Positions 8,594 to 17,700 of a DNA stretch of 42,236 nt are shown in pieces. The stretch comes from a bacterium (GTDB lineage: Bacteria > Myxococcota_A > UBA9160 > UBA6930): NCBI GenBank assembly GCA_024226235.1, contig JAAELW010000061.1, forward strand, positions 1 to 42,236. Reading direction: 5' to 3'. Every line of letters begins with the position of its first letter. The first letter of the stretch is position 1. The position numbers were made by a program, and so were the translations under genes. The notes beneath the pieces were generated by a model, which worked only from the letters and a program-made list of their open reading frames with translations, searched no databases and was not told where the DNA came from.

Positions 8594-9565
8594 ATGGACT
8601 TTTCACGCGATGCCCTGATTCGGACCTACCGTCAGATGCGAACGATCAGGCGCTTCGAGGAGAAGCTCCAGGAGCTGGTCGCCGCGGGCAAGCTCGGAGG
8701 CTTCTTGCATCTCTATGCGGGTGAGGAAGCAATCGCAACCGCCGTCTGTGCGCACCTCTCGGACGGCGACCACGTCGGCTCGACTCACCGCGGCCACGGC
8801 CATTGCATCGCGAAGGGCGTGGACCCGAGGGCGATGATGGCCGAATTGTTCGGACGTTCGACCGGCACCAACAAGGGCAAGGGCGGCTCGATGCACATTG
8901 CCGATGTAGAGAAAGGAATGCTAGGCGCCAATGGGATCGTGGGCGGCGGCATCCCTCTCGTGACAGGCGCTGCGCTCAGCGCTCAGGTGCGCGGAACGAA
9001 GAACGTCGCAGTCGCCTTCTTCGGTGACGGCGCGACGAACCAGGGTCAATTCCACGAGTCACTCACGATGGCGGCAAATTGGAAGCTCCCGGCTCTCTAC
9101 GTCTGCGAAAACAACGGTTTCGGAGAATTCACCCCGACCGAGTTCGCAATCCCGGTAAAGGACATCGTCGACCGCGCCGCGTCCTACGGCATGCGTGCAG
9201 TGATTGCCGATGGCATGGACTTCTTCGACGTCTTCGAGAAGGCGGGAAACGCGATCGATGCGGCACGGGCTGGCGAGGGACCGACGCTCCTCGAGTGCAA
9301 GACCTATCGCTTCTGCGGCCACTTCGTCGGTGATCCCACCCCGTACCGGAACAAGCAGGAGGCCGAAGATTGGATCCAGAACAGGGATCCACTCGACATC
9401 TTCGAACGCAAGGCGGCGGAATCGGGCCTGCTCCTGGGCGATGACTTCCGGACCATCGATCTCGAAGTCGACGAACTGCTGAACGAGGCCGTGGACGAAG
9501 CGGAAAAGGCTCCGCATCCCGCACCCGAAGACGTCCTGACGGACGTCTACGTGAGGTATTCCTGA
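8594..9565 (+). CDS. acoA: Acetoin/2-oxo acid dehydrogenase E1 component, alpha subunit
   Basis: A 323-residue thiamine-diphosphate-dependent E1 alpha subunit. The classic TPP/Mg motif starts at GDGATNQGQFHES (G144 on) and ends in VCENN about 30 residues later. The N-terminal FLHLYAGEEAIATAV and GSTHRGHGHCIAKG segments, and GGSMHIADVEKG, are typical of AcoA/PdhA-type E1 alpha. The following E1 beta and the alpha/beta-hydrolase type E2 point to acetoin dehydrogenase, which cleaves acetoin to acetaldehyde and acetyl-CoA. GAGGAG precedes the ATG. The stop overlaps the acoB start as TGATG, so translation is coupled. A pyruvate dehydrogenase E1 is the alternative reading. Confidence 0.88.
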   Translation: MDFSRDALIRTYRQMRTIRRFEEKLQELVAAGKLGGFLHLYAGEEAIATAVCAHLSDGDHVGSTHRGHGHCIAKGVDPRAMMAELFGRSTGTNKGKGGSMHIADVEKGMLGANGIVGGGIPLVTGAALSAQVRGTKNVAVAFFGDGATNQGQFHESLTMAANWKLPALYVCENNGFGEFTPTEFAIPVKDIVDRAASYGMRAVIADGMDFFDVFEKAGNAIDAARAGEGPTLLECKTYRFCGHFVGDPTPYRNKQEAEDWIQNRDPLDIFERKAAESGLLLGDDFRTIDLEVDELLNEAVDEAEKAPHPAPEDVLTDVYVRYS

Positions 9566-10572
9566 TGGCACGCGAGCTGAGCACGGGCGCTGCGATCAAC
9601 GAGGCGATCGTGATCGCGATGCGCAGCGATCCGACGGTGATCCTGATGGGCGAGGATGTAGCAGGGGGTGGAGATCGATCGAAAGAAGGCACCGAGGAGA
9701 TGGGAGGGGTCCTCGGAACCACGCGCGGCCTGGTTGGCGAGTTCGGCATGAATCGGGTCCGGGACACGCCGATCGCCGAGATGGGACTTCTCGGAACGGC
9801 CGTCGGGGCCGCGGCGACAGGCTTGCGGCCGCTCGCAGAGCTGATGTTCATCGACTTCATCGGCACTTGTCTCGACCCGCTTCTCAATCAGGCTTCGAAG
9901 CTCCGCTACATGTTCGGAGGCAAGGTGAAGGTCCCGCTGACGGTTCGCACGGTCACGGGTGCGGGGATGCAGGCCGCAGCCCAGCACTCGCAATCCCTGT
10001 ACTGGATGACGACGGGGATCCCCGGGCTCAAGACGGTCGTCCCATCTTCGCCGGCCGAGGCCAAGGGGCTTCTGCTCGCCTCGATCCGTGACGACGATCC
10101 GGTGATCTTCTGTGAGCCCAAAGGGATCCTGAACCAGGTGGGCGAGGTGCCCGAGGGCGACTACGAGATCCCCCTCGGTCAGGCTCACGTGGTCCGTGAA
10201 GGTGGCGACGTTTCAATCGTGTCCTTCGGTGCGACCGTGGCACTCGCCCTCCAGGCGGCGACGGCTCTGGAAGCAGCAGGGACGAGTGCGGAGGTCGTCG
10301 ACCTCCGCTCACTGTCACCGCTCGACGAAACGACGATCCTCGCGTCGCTCGAGAAAACCGGGCGCATGGTGGTGGTCGACGAATCCACTCCGCGCTGCTC
10401 CATTGCGCGAGACGTGGCGGCCCTGTGTGTGGACAAGGGCTTCGACTTCCTGGATGCGCCCGTCAAGTGTGTCACGGCTCCGCATGCCCCGGTTCCGTTC
10501 AGTGCCGTGCTGGAGAAGGCGTTCATGCCCTCCGCCCAGGACATACTCGACGCCGTCGGCGAGATGGGCTGA
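9565..10572 (+). CDS. acoB: Acetoin/2-oxo acid dehydrogenase E1 component, beta subunit
   Basis: A 335-residue E1 beta (transketolase pyrimidine-binding and C-terminal) subunit that pairs with AcoA to form the alpha2beta2 decarboxylase. Recognisable are NEAIVIAMRSDPTVILMGEDV at the N-terminus, RVRDTPIAEMGLLGTAVGAA, MFIDFIGTCLDPLLNQASK, and the C-terminal VVDESTPRCSIARDVA...APHAPVPFS. The ATG shares its A with the acoA stop codon (TGATG), so the two are translationally coupled and made in equal amounts. The insert after GEDV (about residues 33-50, GGGDRSKEGTEEMGG) matches acetoin-type beta subunits. The next gene, acoC, starts only six bases past the stop. Confidence 0.9.
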   Translation: MARELSTGAAINEAIVIAMRSDPTVILMGEDVAGGGDRSKEGTEEMGGVLGTTRGLVGEFGMNRVRDTPIAEMGLLGTAVGAAATGLRPLAELMFIDFIGTCLDPLLNQASKLRYMFGGKVKVPLTVRTVTGAGMQAAAQHSQSLYWMTTGIPGLKTVVPSSPAEAKGLLLASIRDDDPVIFCEPKGILNQVGEVPEGDYEIPLGQAHVVREGGDVSIVSFGATVALALQAATALEAAGTSAEVVDLRSLSPLDETTILASLEKTGRMVVVDESTPRCSIARDVAALCVDKGFDFLDAPVKCVTAPHAPVPFSAVLEKAFMPSAQDILDAVGEMG

Positions 10573-10578
10573 AGACCG

Positions 10579-11868
10579 GTGGCGACCGCGATCACGATGC
10601 CCAAGCTCGGGTTGACCATGGAGGAAGGGACGATCTGCTCCTGGCCGCATCCGGTCGACTGCTGGATCGAGAAGGGTGCTCTCGTTCTCGTGATCGAGTC
10701 CGAGAAGAACGAGAGCGAAATCGAAGCTCCCGTGAATGGCTTCCTGCGCCACCTCTACGTGGAAGAAGGCGACACGGTTCCGTGTGGCACTCTGCTGGGA
10801 GCCATCACCAGGACGGCTGACGAGCCCTTCGATGTGGACGCGTTCCACCTGGCGGAGGACCGCCCCGAAACGAAGGGGAGCGGGGTTCTCGAAGTGAAGA
10901 CCCCGAAGGGCACGGCGACGCGGCCGAATCCCCAGCTGGCGCGAATCGAGAAGCGCATCGCACCCGCAGCGCGAGCCGCCGCGAAGAAGCTCGGGATCGA
11001 TCCATCCAAAGCCCCAGGCACGGGCCCGAACGGACGGGTCACGAGACGGGATGTCGAGACCTATGCTGCGGAACGCGAAGCGCTCATCCGGGTGGCGGAG
11101 GGGGTTCACCTCGAAGTGCCGACGACGGGAGCGGGCGATCCGGTCGTATTGCTTCCGGGGCTGGGCACCGATGTCTCCGCGTTCACCCGCCAGATTCCCG
11201 CGCTTGCCGAGCACTTCCGGGTAGTCGGAGTGAACCCTCGTGGTGTCGGCCTCTCCGATGCTCCGGAAATGGAATCCTATGCAATACCGGAGCTGGCGGC
11301 CGATATCGCAGCCACCTATCAAGGAGCAGCGGATCTGGTCGGCGCGAGCCTCGGCGCGGCCATTGCTCTCGAACTGGCGCTCACGCAACCCGAACGAGTC
11401 CGCTCATTGACGCTGATCACGCCGTTCGTGCAGGCAACGCCGAGGCTTCTCGCGGTCGGCGAAGGCTGGCGAAGAGTGGCTACAGAGGCGACGCCAGAGG
11501 CGCTGGCGAGCGCGCTGCTTCCCTGGTTCTTCTCGAGTGGATTCCTGGCCGACGAAGGCAGACGCGACCGCATCCTTCGAGGACTCGCACAGACCGTGGC
11601 TCGCGTACCGGCCAAGACACTCGACCGAATGATCGCAGGCATGTCCGCATGGTCGGGAACTCGCGTGGGCGATCTCAGTGGAATCTCCATTCCGACACTC
11701 GTAATCCTCGCAGGAGAAGACCTGTTGGCGCCCGACGGAAAAAGGGTCGCCTCATCGATTCCGAATGCGGAGATCCTCGTGGTCGAGGGAGCGGGACATG
11801 CCGTGGCGCTCGAAGCGCCCGAACCGGTCAACGAAGCGATCGCGAAACACCTGCATGGGAGGCCGTGA
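10579..11868 (+). CDS. acoC: Acetoin dehydrogenase E2: lipoyl, E3-binding and alpha/beta-hydrolase domains
   Basis: A 429-residue E2 subunit. The lipoyl domain is residues 1-77, with the lipoyl-accepting K43 in VIESEKNESEIEAP. A peripheral-subunit-binding domain follows at about 122-164 (ARIEKRIAPAARAAAKKLGI). The catalytic region from about 180 is an alpha/beta hydrolase with nucleophile S257 in GASLG and H407 in GAGHAVALE. This is the AcoC architecture, not the usual catenated 2-oxoacid-dehydrogenase acyltransferase. It would transfer the acetyl group to coenzyme A. The start is GTG at 10579, with a poor ribosome-binding site; coupling to acoB is likely. No dihydrolipoamide dehydrogenase gene lies next to it, so E3 would come from elsewhere. 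Confidence 0.88.
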   Translation: MATAITMPKLGLTMEEGTICSWPHPVDCWIEKGALVLVIESEKNESEIEAPVNGFLRHLYVEEGDTVPCGTLLGAITRTADEPFDVDAFHLAEDRPETKGSGVLEVKTPKGTATRPNPQLARIEKRIAPAARAAAKKLGIDPSKAPGTGPNGRVTRRDVETYAAEREALIRVAEGVHLEVPTTGAGDPVVLLPGLGTDVSAFTRQIPALAEHFRVVGVNPRGVGLSDAPEMESYAIPELAADIAATYQGAADLVGASLGAAIALELALTQPERVRSLTLITPFVQATPRLLAVGEGWRRVATEATPEALASALLPWFFSSGFLADEGRRDRILRGLAQTVARVPAKTLDRMIAGMSAWSGTRVGDLSGISIPTLVILAGEDLLAPDGKRVASSIPNAEILVVEGAGHAVALEAPEPVNEAIAKHLHGRP

Positions 11869-11869
11869 C

Positions 11870-11881
11870 GCGCGATCGCGC
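11870..11881. other. 12-bp perfect palindrome in the aco/phosphoesterase convergent gap
   Basis: GCGCGATCGCGC is a perfect palindrome just after the acoC stop codon, in the 44-bp gap between convergent genes. Such a short site has no loop and no T-tract, so it is a weak terminator candidate at best. It may also be chance in GC-rich DNA. Confidence 0.25.
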
Positions 11882-11912
11882 TCGGACGCGACGTCGGAAG
11901 CTCCAGAATCAC

Positions 11913-14411
11913 TCAGCGGATTCGGAAGAGGCTTCGCCGAATCCAGAAGAGCGCTACGAGCAGCGGTGCCAGCTCCGCGCCAAGCCCACACCCGGGGCTC
12001 TCCGTCTGTCCCCATGCTGAATGGCATTGGGGGTCGGGGGCGCCAACGCCTCCACCGTCCCAATCAATTTTGCCGTCGCCGTCGTTGTCGACCCCATCGC
12101 TGCAGGCGGACGACTCGGTCGACCCAGCGGAGTCCTTGCAGGAGAGATCGTCGCCGAAGTCAATGCTTCCGTCGGCGTCGTTGTCCGCGCCATCATTGCA
12201 TTCCGCGGCCGACGGAAAGAACGCGATCGCTGCCGGGCTCGGAACTCCAGCTCCCAGATAGGTGGAGTTCAGATCGTTCGCAACATCCGAGATCGACGGG
12301 TATGCAAAGTAGCGCCCATCCGACAGATTCACGATCCAATCGCTGCCGTTCCAGGTGAGATCCATCAGGCTGGGATTCGCACTGCTTCCAACCAGCGAGA
12401 AGCCGGCGTTCGTCGCAATATCTGCCAAAGACAGGTAATGCCTTACGTTGGTGCCTTCGACCAGATACCAGCCCCCAGGACCCGACGACACCGCGTGCCC
12501 CGTCGCGCTGCCCGACCCGATCTGCGTGGAGTTCGTATCATTCGCCAGATCCCTGAGCAGGGGGTAGGTCGAGACGGCACCCGATCCGCCCCCCTCGTAG
12601 TAGACCCACTGCTGGCCCTGGGGATCCCACGAGATGCTCGCTACCGAATCGGCTCTCGTTCCGATGGGCGTGGAGTTCGTGTGTCCGGCCAGGTCGGCCA
12701 GTGTGGGATGCGTATACCCCTGACCGCTTCCCACTCCTTCCATCCTGACGTAGAGAGCGCGATCCTCTGTGGCCGCTCCGGTGGCAAAAATCTGCTCAGC
12801 GGACCACGTGCTCCATCCAAAGCTCTTGTCGCGGTGCCGGAGGCGCCAGTGATAGGTGGTGTTGGCCGCTAGCAGGCCACCGATGTCGGCCCAAGTGATG
12901 CTCCTCCCGCCGACCGTCTCAACGGACTCCCAGCTGTTGAATCCCGGCGGTGCATACCAGTTCTCGAAACGGTTCCAGTGGTCGACGACCGGATCGGAGT
13001 AGTCCCCGGCTGTCCCGGTGACCTGGAACTGGGTCTCCAGATGCTCGTCTCCATCGAGGTCTGAATAATTCGATCCGATCAGGACGGCGCGATTCGGATC
13101 CACCGGGCCCGCATTCGTGTTGGGGTACGAGGCCAGGGGCTGTTCCGGTGGCGTGTTGTTGACCCGGAGCGTGAGGTCATCGATGACCTCGTTGTCCCTC
13201 GGGATGATTACGTTTCCGCGGCTGATTCTTCGAACACGCAGCGAGGGAGACTCTCCAGCCTCGACTTCCACCAGAGAGAATCCCCATTCCGGAAACGAGC
13301 GCTGGAACTCAGGGTACTCCGCGTTTGGATACACGCCCCAGAGGTCGAGGTTTCCCTCGCCGCTGGCAACGTTGATCCAGAGGTGCCGATGGTCACGCGA
13401 CTGGCCTCGGGAGTATCCGTGGGTGTGCCCGAAGAAATGGACCGAGGGCTTGCCGCACTGCGTGGAGAACTGCTCGAGCCGCGAGACCACCTGCCCTGTG
13501 TAATCAGTCTCACCCGGAGTCCACATCTCGGACTTGAAGGGGTGGTGCAGCTGGGCGAAGACGAAATCGATCTGCGCGTTCGCGCAGGCATCCGAAAGTA
13601 CTCCATCCAGCCAATCGAGCTGTACCTGGAGACGATAGGCGGAGTTGGAATCCAGGCCGATGATGCGGGAGTTGGAGTAGTCCTTGTAGTACCAATGCTC
13701 TTCGTAGCCAGGGGTTCCGTTGATCGGAAGATGGAAGTAGTCGAAGTAATGCGGGCTGTTCCGCTCGTGGTTGCCTGAGACCGGATAGTAGGGAGTGAAC
13801 TGGGACAGGTTCTGGCTCTCGTCGAAGAACTGGGCTTTCCACTGAGCTTGGACCGTTCCGTTCTCGACCAGGTCTCCCGGCACAAGGACGAATGCCAACT
13901 CGTCCGACATATCAGCGCCGAAGTTCTCCGATACGAACCCGATGATTCCGTCGTTGACGACTTCCCCGTGTTTCGTAGAAACCGTACCACCCTGCGTATC
14001 GGAGTAGGCCACGAAGCGAAACGACGCCTCATGGATCGGATCGGGGGGTGTGCGGAAATGCAGGAGAGGACCGGCCCAGGTATCCGTGCGCACCTGGTAG
14101 TGGTAGGAGGTGTCAGGGACGAGGTCCGCGATCGAAACCCGGTGAATCTTCGAAGCCGCCCCGCCGGGGATGGAGACCCCGGCAACGCTGCTTCCCAAGG
14201 CCGTCGTGATCCCATAATCCACATACGGGCTCCCATCTGCGCTGGCCGTCTCCCACATCACCACGATCGAGACGGGCTCGGCATCCTGCAGATACGGGCC
14301 TACGACGATCTGAGCCGTCGACGCAACGGATCCGGCAATCCAGATCAGGAAGGTGCCGACGAGAGCAGCTGCGATGGAGCGGGGACAGAAGAGAAGAAGC
14401 GGTCGAATCAT
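11913..14411 (-). CDS. Exported calcineurin-like metallophosphoesterase with repeats and C-terminal sorting tail
   Basis: An 832-residue surface protein. The signal peptide is residues 1-33 (MIRPLLLF... to ASTA). A purple-acid-phosphatase-like N-terminal Ig/FN3 domain comes next, and the catalytic metallophosphoesterase shows VAYSDTQGG, VPGDLVENG, SGNHERN, FAQLHHPF and FFGHTHGYSRG. The first metal motif is DTQ where GDxH is common. Next is an FN3-like region, then four repeats of about 45 residues (near 574, 622, 667 and 711) with a Y-P-x-L-x-D-x-A-N-D-x-N-S-T-x-x-G core, propeller-like. Two CxDGxDNDxDGxxD calcium-type motifs follow. The C-terminus is CGLGAELAPLLVALFWIRR, a MYXO-CTERM-like tail shared with the aminopeptidase at 34404-36965. 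The start has no clear ribosome-binding site, but it begins the signal peptide. Confidence 0.85.
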   Translation of the reverse strand: MIRPLLLFCPRSIAAALVGTFLIWIAGSVASTAQIVVGPYLQDAEPVSIVVMWETASADGSPYVDYGITTALGSSVAGVSIPGGAASKIHRVSIADLVPDTSYHYQVRTDTWAGPLLHFRTPPDPIHEASFRFVAYSDTQGGTVSTKHGEVVNDGIIGFVSENFGADMSDELAFVLVPGDLVENGTVQAQWKAQFFDESQNLSQFTPYYPVSGNHERNSPHYFDYFHLPINGTPGYEEHWYYKDYSNSRIIGLDSNSAYRLQVQLDWLDGVLSDACANAQIDFVFAQLHHPFKSEMWTPGETDYTGQVVSRLEQFSTQCGKPSVHFFGHTHGYSRGQSRDHRHLWINVASGEGNLDLWGVYPNAEYPEFQRSFPEWGFSLVEVEAGESPSLRVRRISRGNVIIPRDNEVIDDLTLRVNNTPPEQPLASYPNTNAGPVDPNRAVLIGSNYSDLDGDEHLETQFQVTGTAGDYSDPVVDHWNRFENWYAPPGFNSWESVETVGGRSITWADIGGLLAANTTYHWRLRHRDKSFGWSTWSAEQIFATGAATEDRALYVRMEGVGSGQGYTHPTLADLAGHTNSTPIGTRADSVASISWDPQGQQWVYYEGGGSGAVSTYPLLRDLANDTNSTQIGSGSATGHAVSSGPGGWYLVEGTNVRHYLSLADIATNAGFSLVGSSANPSLMDLTWNGSDWIVNLSDGRYFAYPSISDVANDLNSTYLGAGVPSPAAIAFFPSAAECNDGADNDADGSIDFGDDLSCKDSAGSTESSACSDGVDNDGDGKIDWDGGGVGAPDPQCHSAWGQTESPGCGLGAELAPLLVALFWIRRSLFRIR
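12250..12720 (-). repeat. Four-fold ~45-residue coding repeat (propeller-like blades)
   Basis: Inside the metallophosphoesterase gene, four units recur at 132-145 nt spacing. Each contains the pattern YP-x-L-x-D-x-A-N-D-x-N-S-T-x-x-G, with variants GYTHPTLADLAGHTNSTPIG, YPLLRDLANDTNSTQIG, YLSLADIATNAGFSLVG and YPSISDVANDLNSTYLG. Between them are short W/Y-rich strand-like segments. The spacing and composition resemble beta-propeller blades or a related repetitive beta fold. The units have diverged, so this is an old duplication, not a recent one. Confidence 0.65.
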
Positions 14412-14628
14412 TGGAAAATATGGATGGATCAGCTGGAGGTTGTCGAGTTCCTTTTCCCATCGGCGCCTCCTCCATGTCAAGCCGGATGAACCGCCTCGGG
14501 TTTGCCGAGGCTCGCTGCCTTGTAGTGGACGCCTGGGTAAAGAAGCGCGCCGCCTCAACTACATCGCCCCCCCCTGGGGAAAAGGGCGGGTCAGGGCGCT
14601 TTTCTCGAATTTCGTGGGAACTTCCCCC

Positions 14629-14634
14629 TATAAT
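14629..14634 (+). promoter_or_regulatory. Candidate -10 box upstream of the PHP-domain lipoprotein gene
   Basis: A perfect TATAAT lies 73 bp upstream of the ATG at 14707, in the 295-bp space between divergent genes. Only a poor -35 (TCGAAT, 18 bp upstream) is visible, so an activator may be needed or the match is chance. The rest of 14412-14706 shows a poly-C run and no gene. Confidence 0.35.
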
Positions 14635-14706
14635 GCTCCGGTTCCGGCCCGTGAGCCGCCGGTCCACCACCCTATTGTGCACCCTGCCCGTCGCCGAGGA
14701 GCCCCC

Positions 14707-17700
14707 ATGCCGCTTCGTCACCCTTTCGCCCTGATTGCGTTGGCCGCTGTCGCCTGCCTCGGCCTGGCCTGCCCCCCCCAGCCGCAACAGATCATCACCC
14801 CGGCGCACAGTTCGGTCGTCGGCACCTCCAGCTTCCCGGTGGAGGTCCACGTCACCGGTGCAAACCTCGACGTCTCCGCGACCACCGCGACGCTGAACGG
14901 GGTGGCACTGCCGCTCACCGAAGGGCCGGCGGGCACCTTCACCGCGACCGTCGATCCGGGCGACCCGCTGCTCGACAGCAACGAGCTGGCGGTCACGACC
15001 CCGTTGCTCGGCGGGGGCGCCCGGATGGCAATCTCCCAGTTCGACTACCTGCCCCCCAAGGCACGGGCCTTCGAGATCACCGACTCGGGAGACCTGCTCA
15101 CCGGACCGATGGCCCACAACCAGCTCGGCGACTACCTGATCGAGAACGACGTGGCCCGCTTCGTGATCCAGGCTCCCGGACAGCGCGACCTGCACAGTGT
15201 CGGACAGTTCGGCGGGAACCTGATCGACGCCGAACTCGTGAGCAAGCCGGGGCTGGATCAGTTCTTCGAGATCCAGCCTTCCATCAACCTCGAGACGGTG
15301 ATCAACGCGCAGACGATCGAGGTGGTCAACGACGGACAGAACGGCGAGACAGCCATCCTGCGGACCTGCGGTCCGGACGACCTGGCCGACTACATCAACG
15401 CCTCGTCCCAGGTCGAAGTCGAGCTGGGGCTCTCCCTCCCGAACGTGATGAGCATCGTCGACGATCGCGACTACGACGTAACCGGCTGCACGGAATACCG
15501 CCTCGAGCCGGGCAAGAAGTACGTGGCGATGGAGACCACCGTCTACAACAACGATGCCAGCGACGTGAAGTTCTACGCAGGTTACTACGTCAACGGAATG
15601 GGCTCGCTCGAGCAATGGATCCGATCGGGGAGCAACCCACTCGGCCTCGGTGAACCGCTGGTAACCTCGGCCACCGAAATTCTGGGCTTCATGGGATTCG
15701 GCGATGCAGAAGGAGTCGACTACGGCCTGGTCCCGATCGGTTTCGCGGGCGGCTTGCCTTCCTCGAGTTCCTTCACCACTTCGGGTGTCAGCTTCCTGCT
15801 CCACAGCCACTCGCTGCTCACGGTGCTCGGCATCGACTGGGACCCATTCTTCAACGTTCCGGGTGGAGGAAGCCACTCCTTCCTCAGCTACTTCTCGGTC
15901 GGCGACGGCAGCCTGGCCAACAGCGCCGCGGTCGAGGCCGAGGTCAAGGGCCTCAGCGCGGGAACCCTGAGCGGCTGCGTGACAGCCGACGGCTCCCCGG
16001 CTCCGTCCGCACGTGTGGCCGCCGGACCAATCGTGTCCGGTGCAATTTCACGGGTCGACGCCCACTTCGTCACGGATGCCAGCGGCTGCTATCAGGCCGA
16101 CCTCCCGAGCGGGACGTATGGTGTCGCAGCTTCCAAAGAAGGGCATCTCTTCGAGGGTGCTGGCAGCACACCGATCGTCCACTCGGTCACGGTGCCGGCC
16201 GCAGGCGCCGTCATCGCGCCGACCATCGACTTGCCCGCCACCGGACGGATCCGAATCGAGGCGGTGGACGAGACGAGTTCCCCGGTCCCGGCGCGGATCG
16301 TCTCAGTTGGCATCGACCCGAGTCCCGAGCCGACACTCACCTATATCCTGACCGGCATCGCCACCGTGAACTCCGGGACCTTCAACGACCTGAAGGAATC
16401 CCCCGAGAGAGGACTCACCTCGGTGAACTTCGCAGGAGCAAGCGGGATCGTCGAATTCGACCTGGAGCCAGGCGACTATCAGATCACCGTCTCGCGCGGC
16501 ACCGAGTGGTCCATCCATCAGCAGGACGTCACCGCAGTCGCGGGCTCGACCGTCACCGTGAACGCCCAGATCGCCCCAGTGCTCGACACCACCGGCTTCG
16601 TCTCGTCGGACTACCACGTCCACATGCTGTACAGCCCGGACTCCCGGATCGGCCTGGTCGACCGGGCGCTCTCCTACTCGGGTGAGGGAGTCGACAACAT
16701 CATCGTCACCGACCACGACGCGGTCACCGACCTCACCCCGACCATCGCGTCGCTTGGCCTCACTCCGTTCGTGCACGCAACCATCGGCGAGGAGATCACG
16801 ACCTTCGATTACGGCCACTACAACGCCTACCCGCAGGGGCAGGACACCTCCCTGCCGAGCAATGGCTCAACCGACTGGGGTGGGGCGGCACCTCCCGGTG
16901 AAGACTTCCCCTCCCTGGGCCACTACGGGCTTTCGCCGGCCGAGATCGAGGCGGAGGTACTGTCCGACCCGAGCAACGCGGGGCTCGACACGGTGGTGCA
17001 CATCAACCACATCGACAGCCACTTCGGGCCTCTGCAAATCGACACGGCACTGGAACCCCCGCAATCGTTGCTTCCCGATCCGAGCATTTTCCGACTCGAT
17101 CCGACCGTCACGAACTTCTTTCACGACTTCCTGGCTCTGGAGCTCTGGAACGGGGCATCGGTCGGCGCCCAGAACTCGTTCCTCGACAAACGGATCGGAG
17201 TCTGGATGAACCTGCTCAACCAGGGGATCCCCTCGACCGCCATCGCCGATAGCGACACCCATACCGTGAAGGATCTGGAGAGTGCGGGAGGCCGAACCTG
17301 GACCCCCTCCTCGACCGACTCACCGGCAGGAATCAGCGACAGCGAGATCGGGCTGGCCGTGCAGAGCCAGAGGGCCGTGGGCGGTCAGGGCTGCTACCTG
17401 CAGACCCAACTGGTCGAGGGGGCCGCGGTGGCCGACTTCAGCCTCGGCGGGGACACGCTGGTCACCGCCACCGACGGCTCGGTCGATCTCGAGATCCACC
17501 TGCAGGCTCCGGTCTGGGCGGAGTACGACACCATCGAGATCTACCGGAATGCCGAGACGGTGGTGGCTGGAACCTCGGGAGGGACGCCGGTCGCCTACTC
17601 CGCCAACCCGACCAGCACGCTGACGCTTGGCGGTGGAGACTTCGTGCGCAACACCCTGAACATCCACGCCGGAGTCTCGGGTGCGGACCGCTTCGACACT

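Noticed and set aside
14113-15876. Open frame of 587 codons on the minus strand spanning the phosphoesterase/PHP promoter region
   Set aside because: It crosses two real genes in the wrong frame and would cover the promoter region; no domain is visible.
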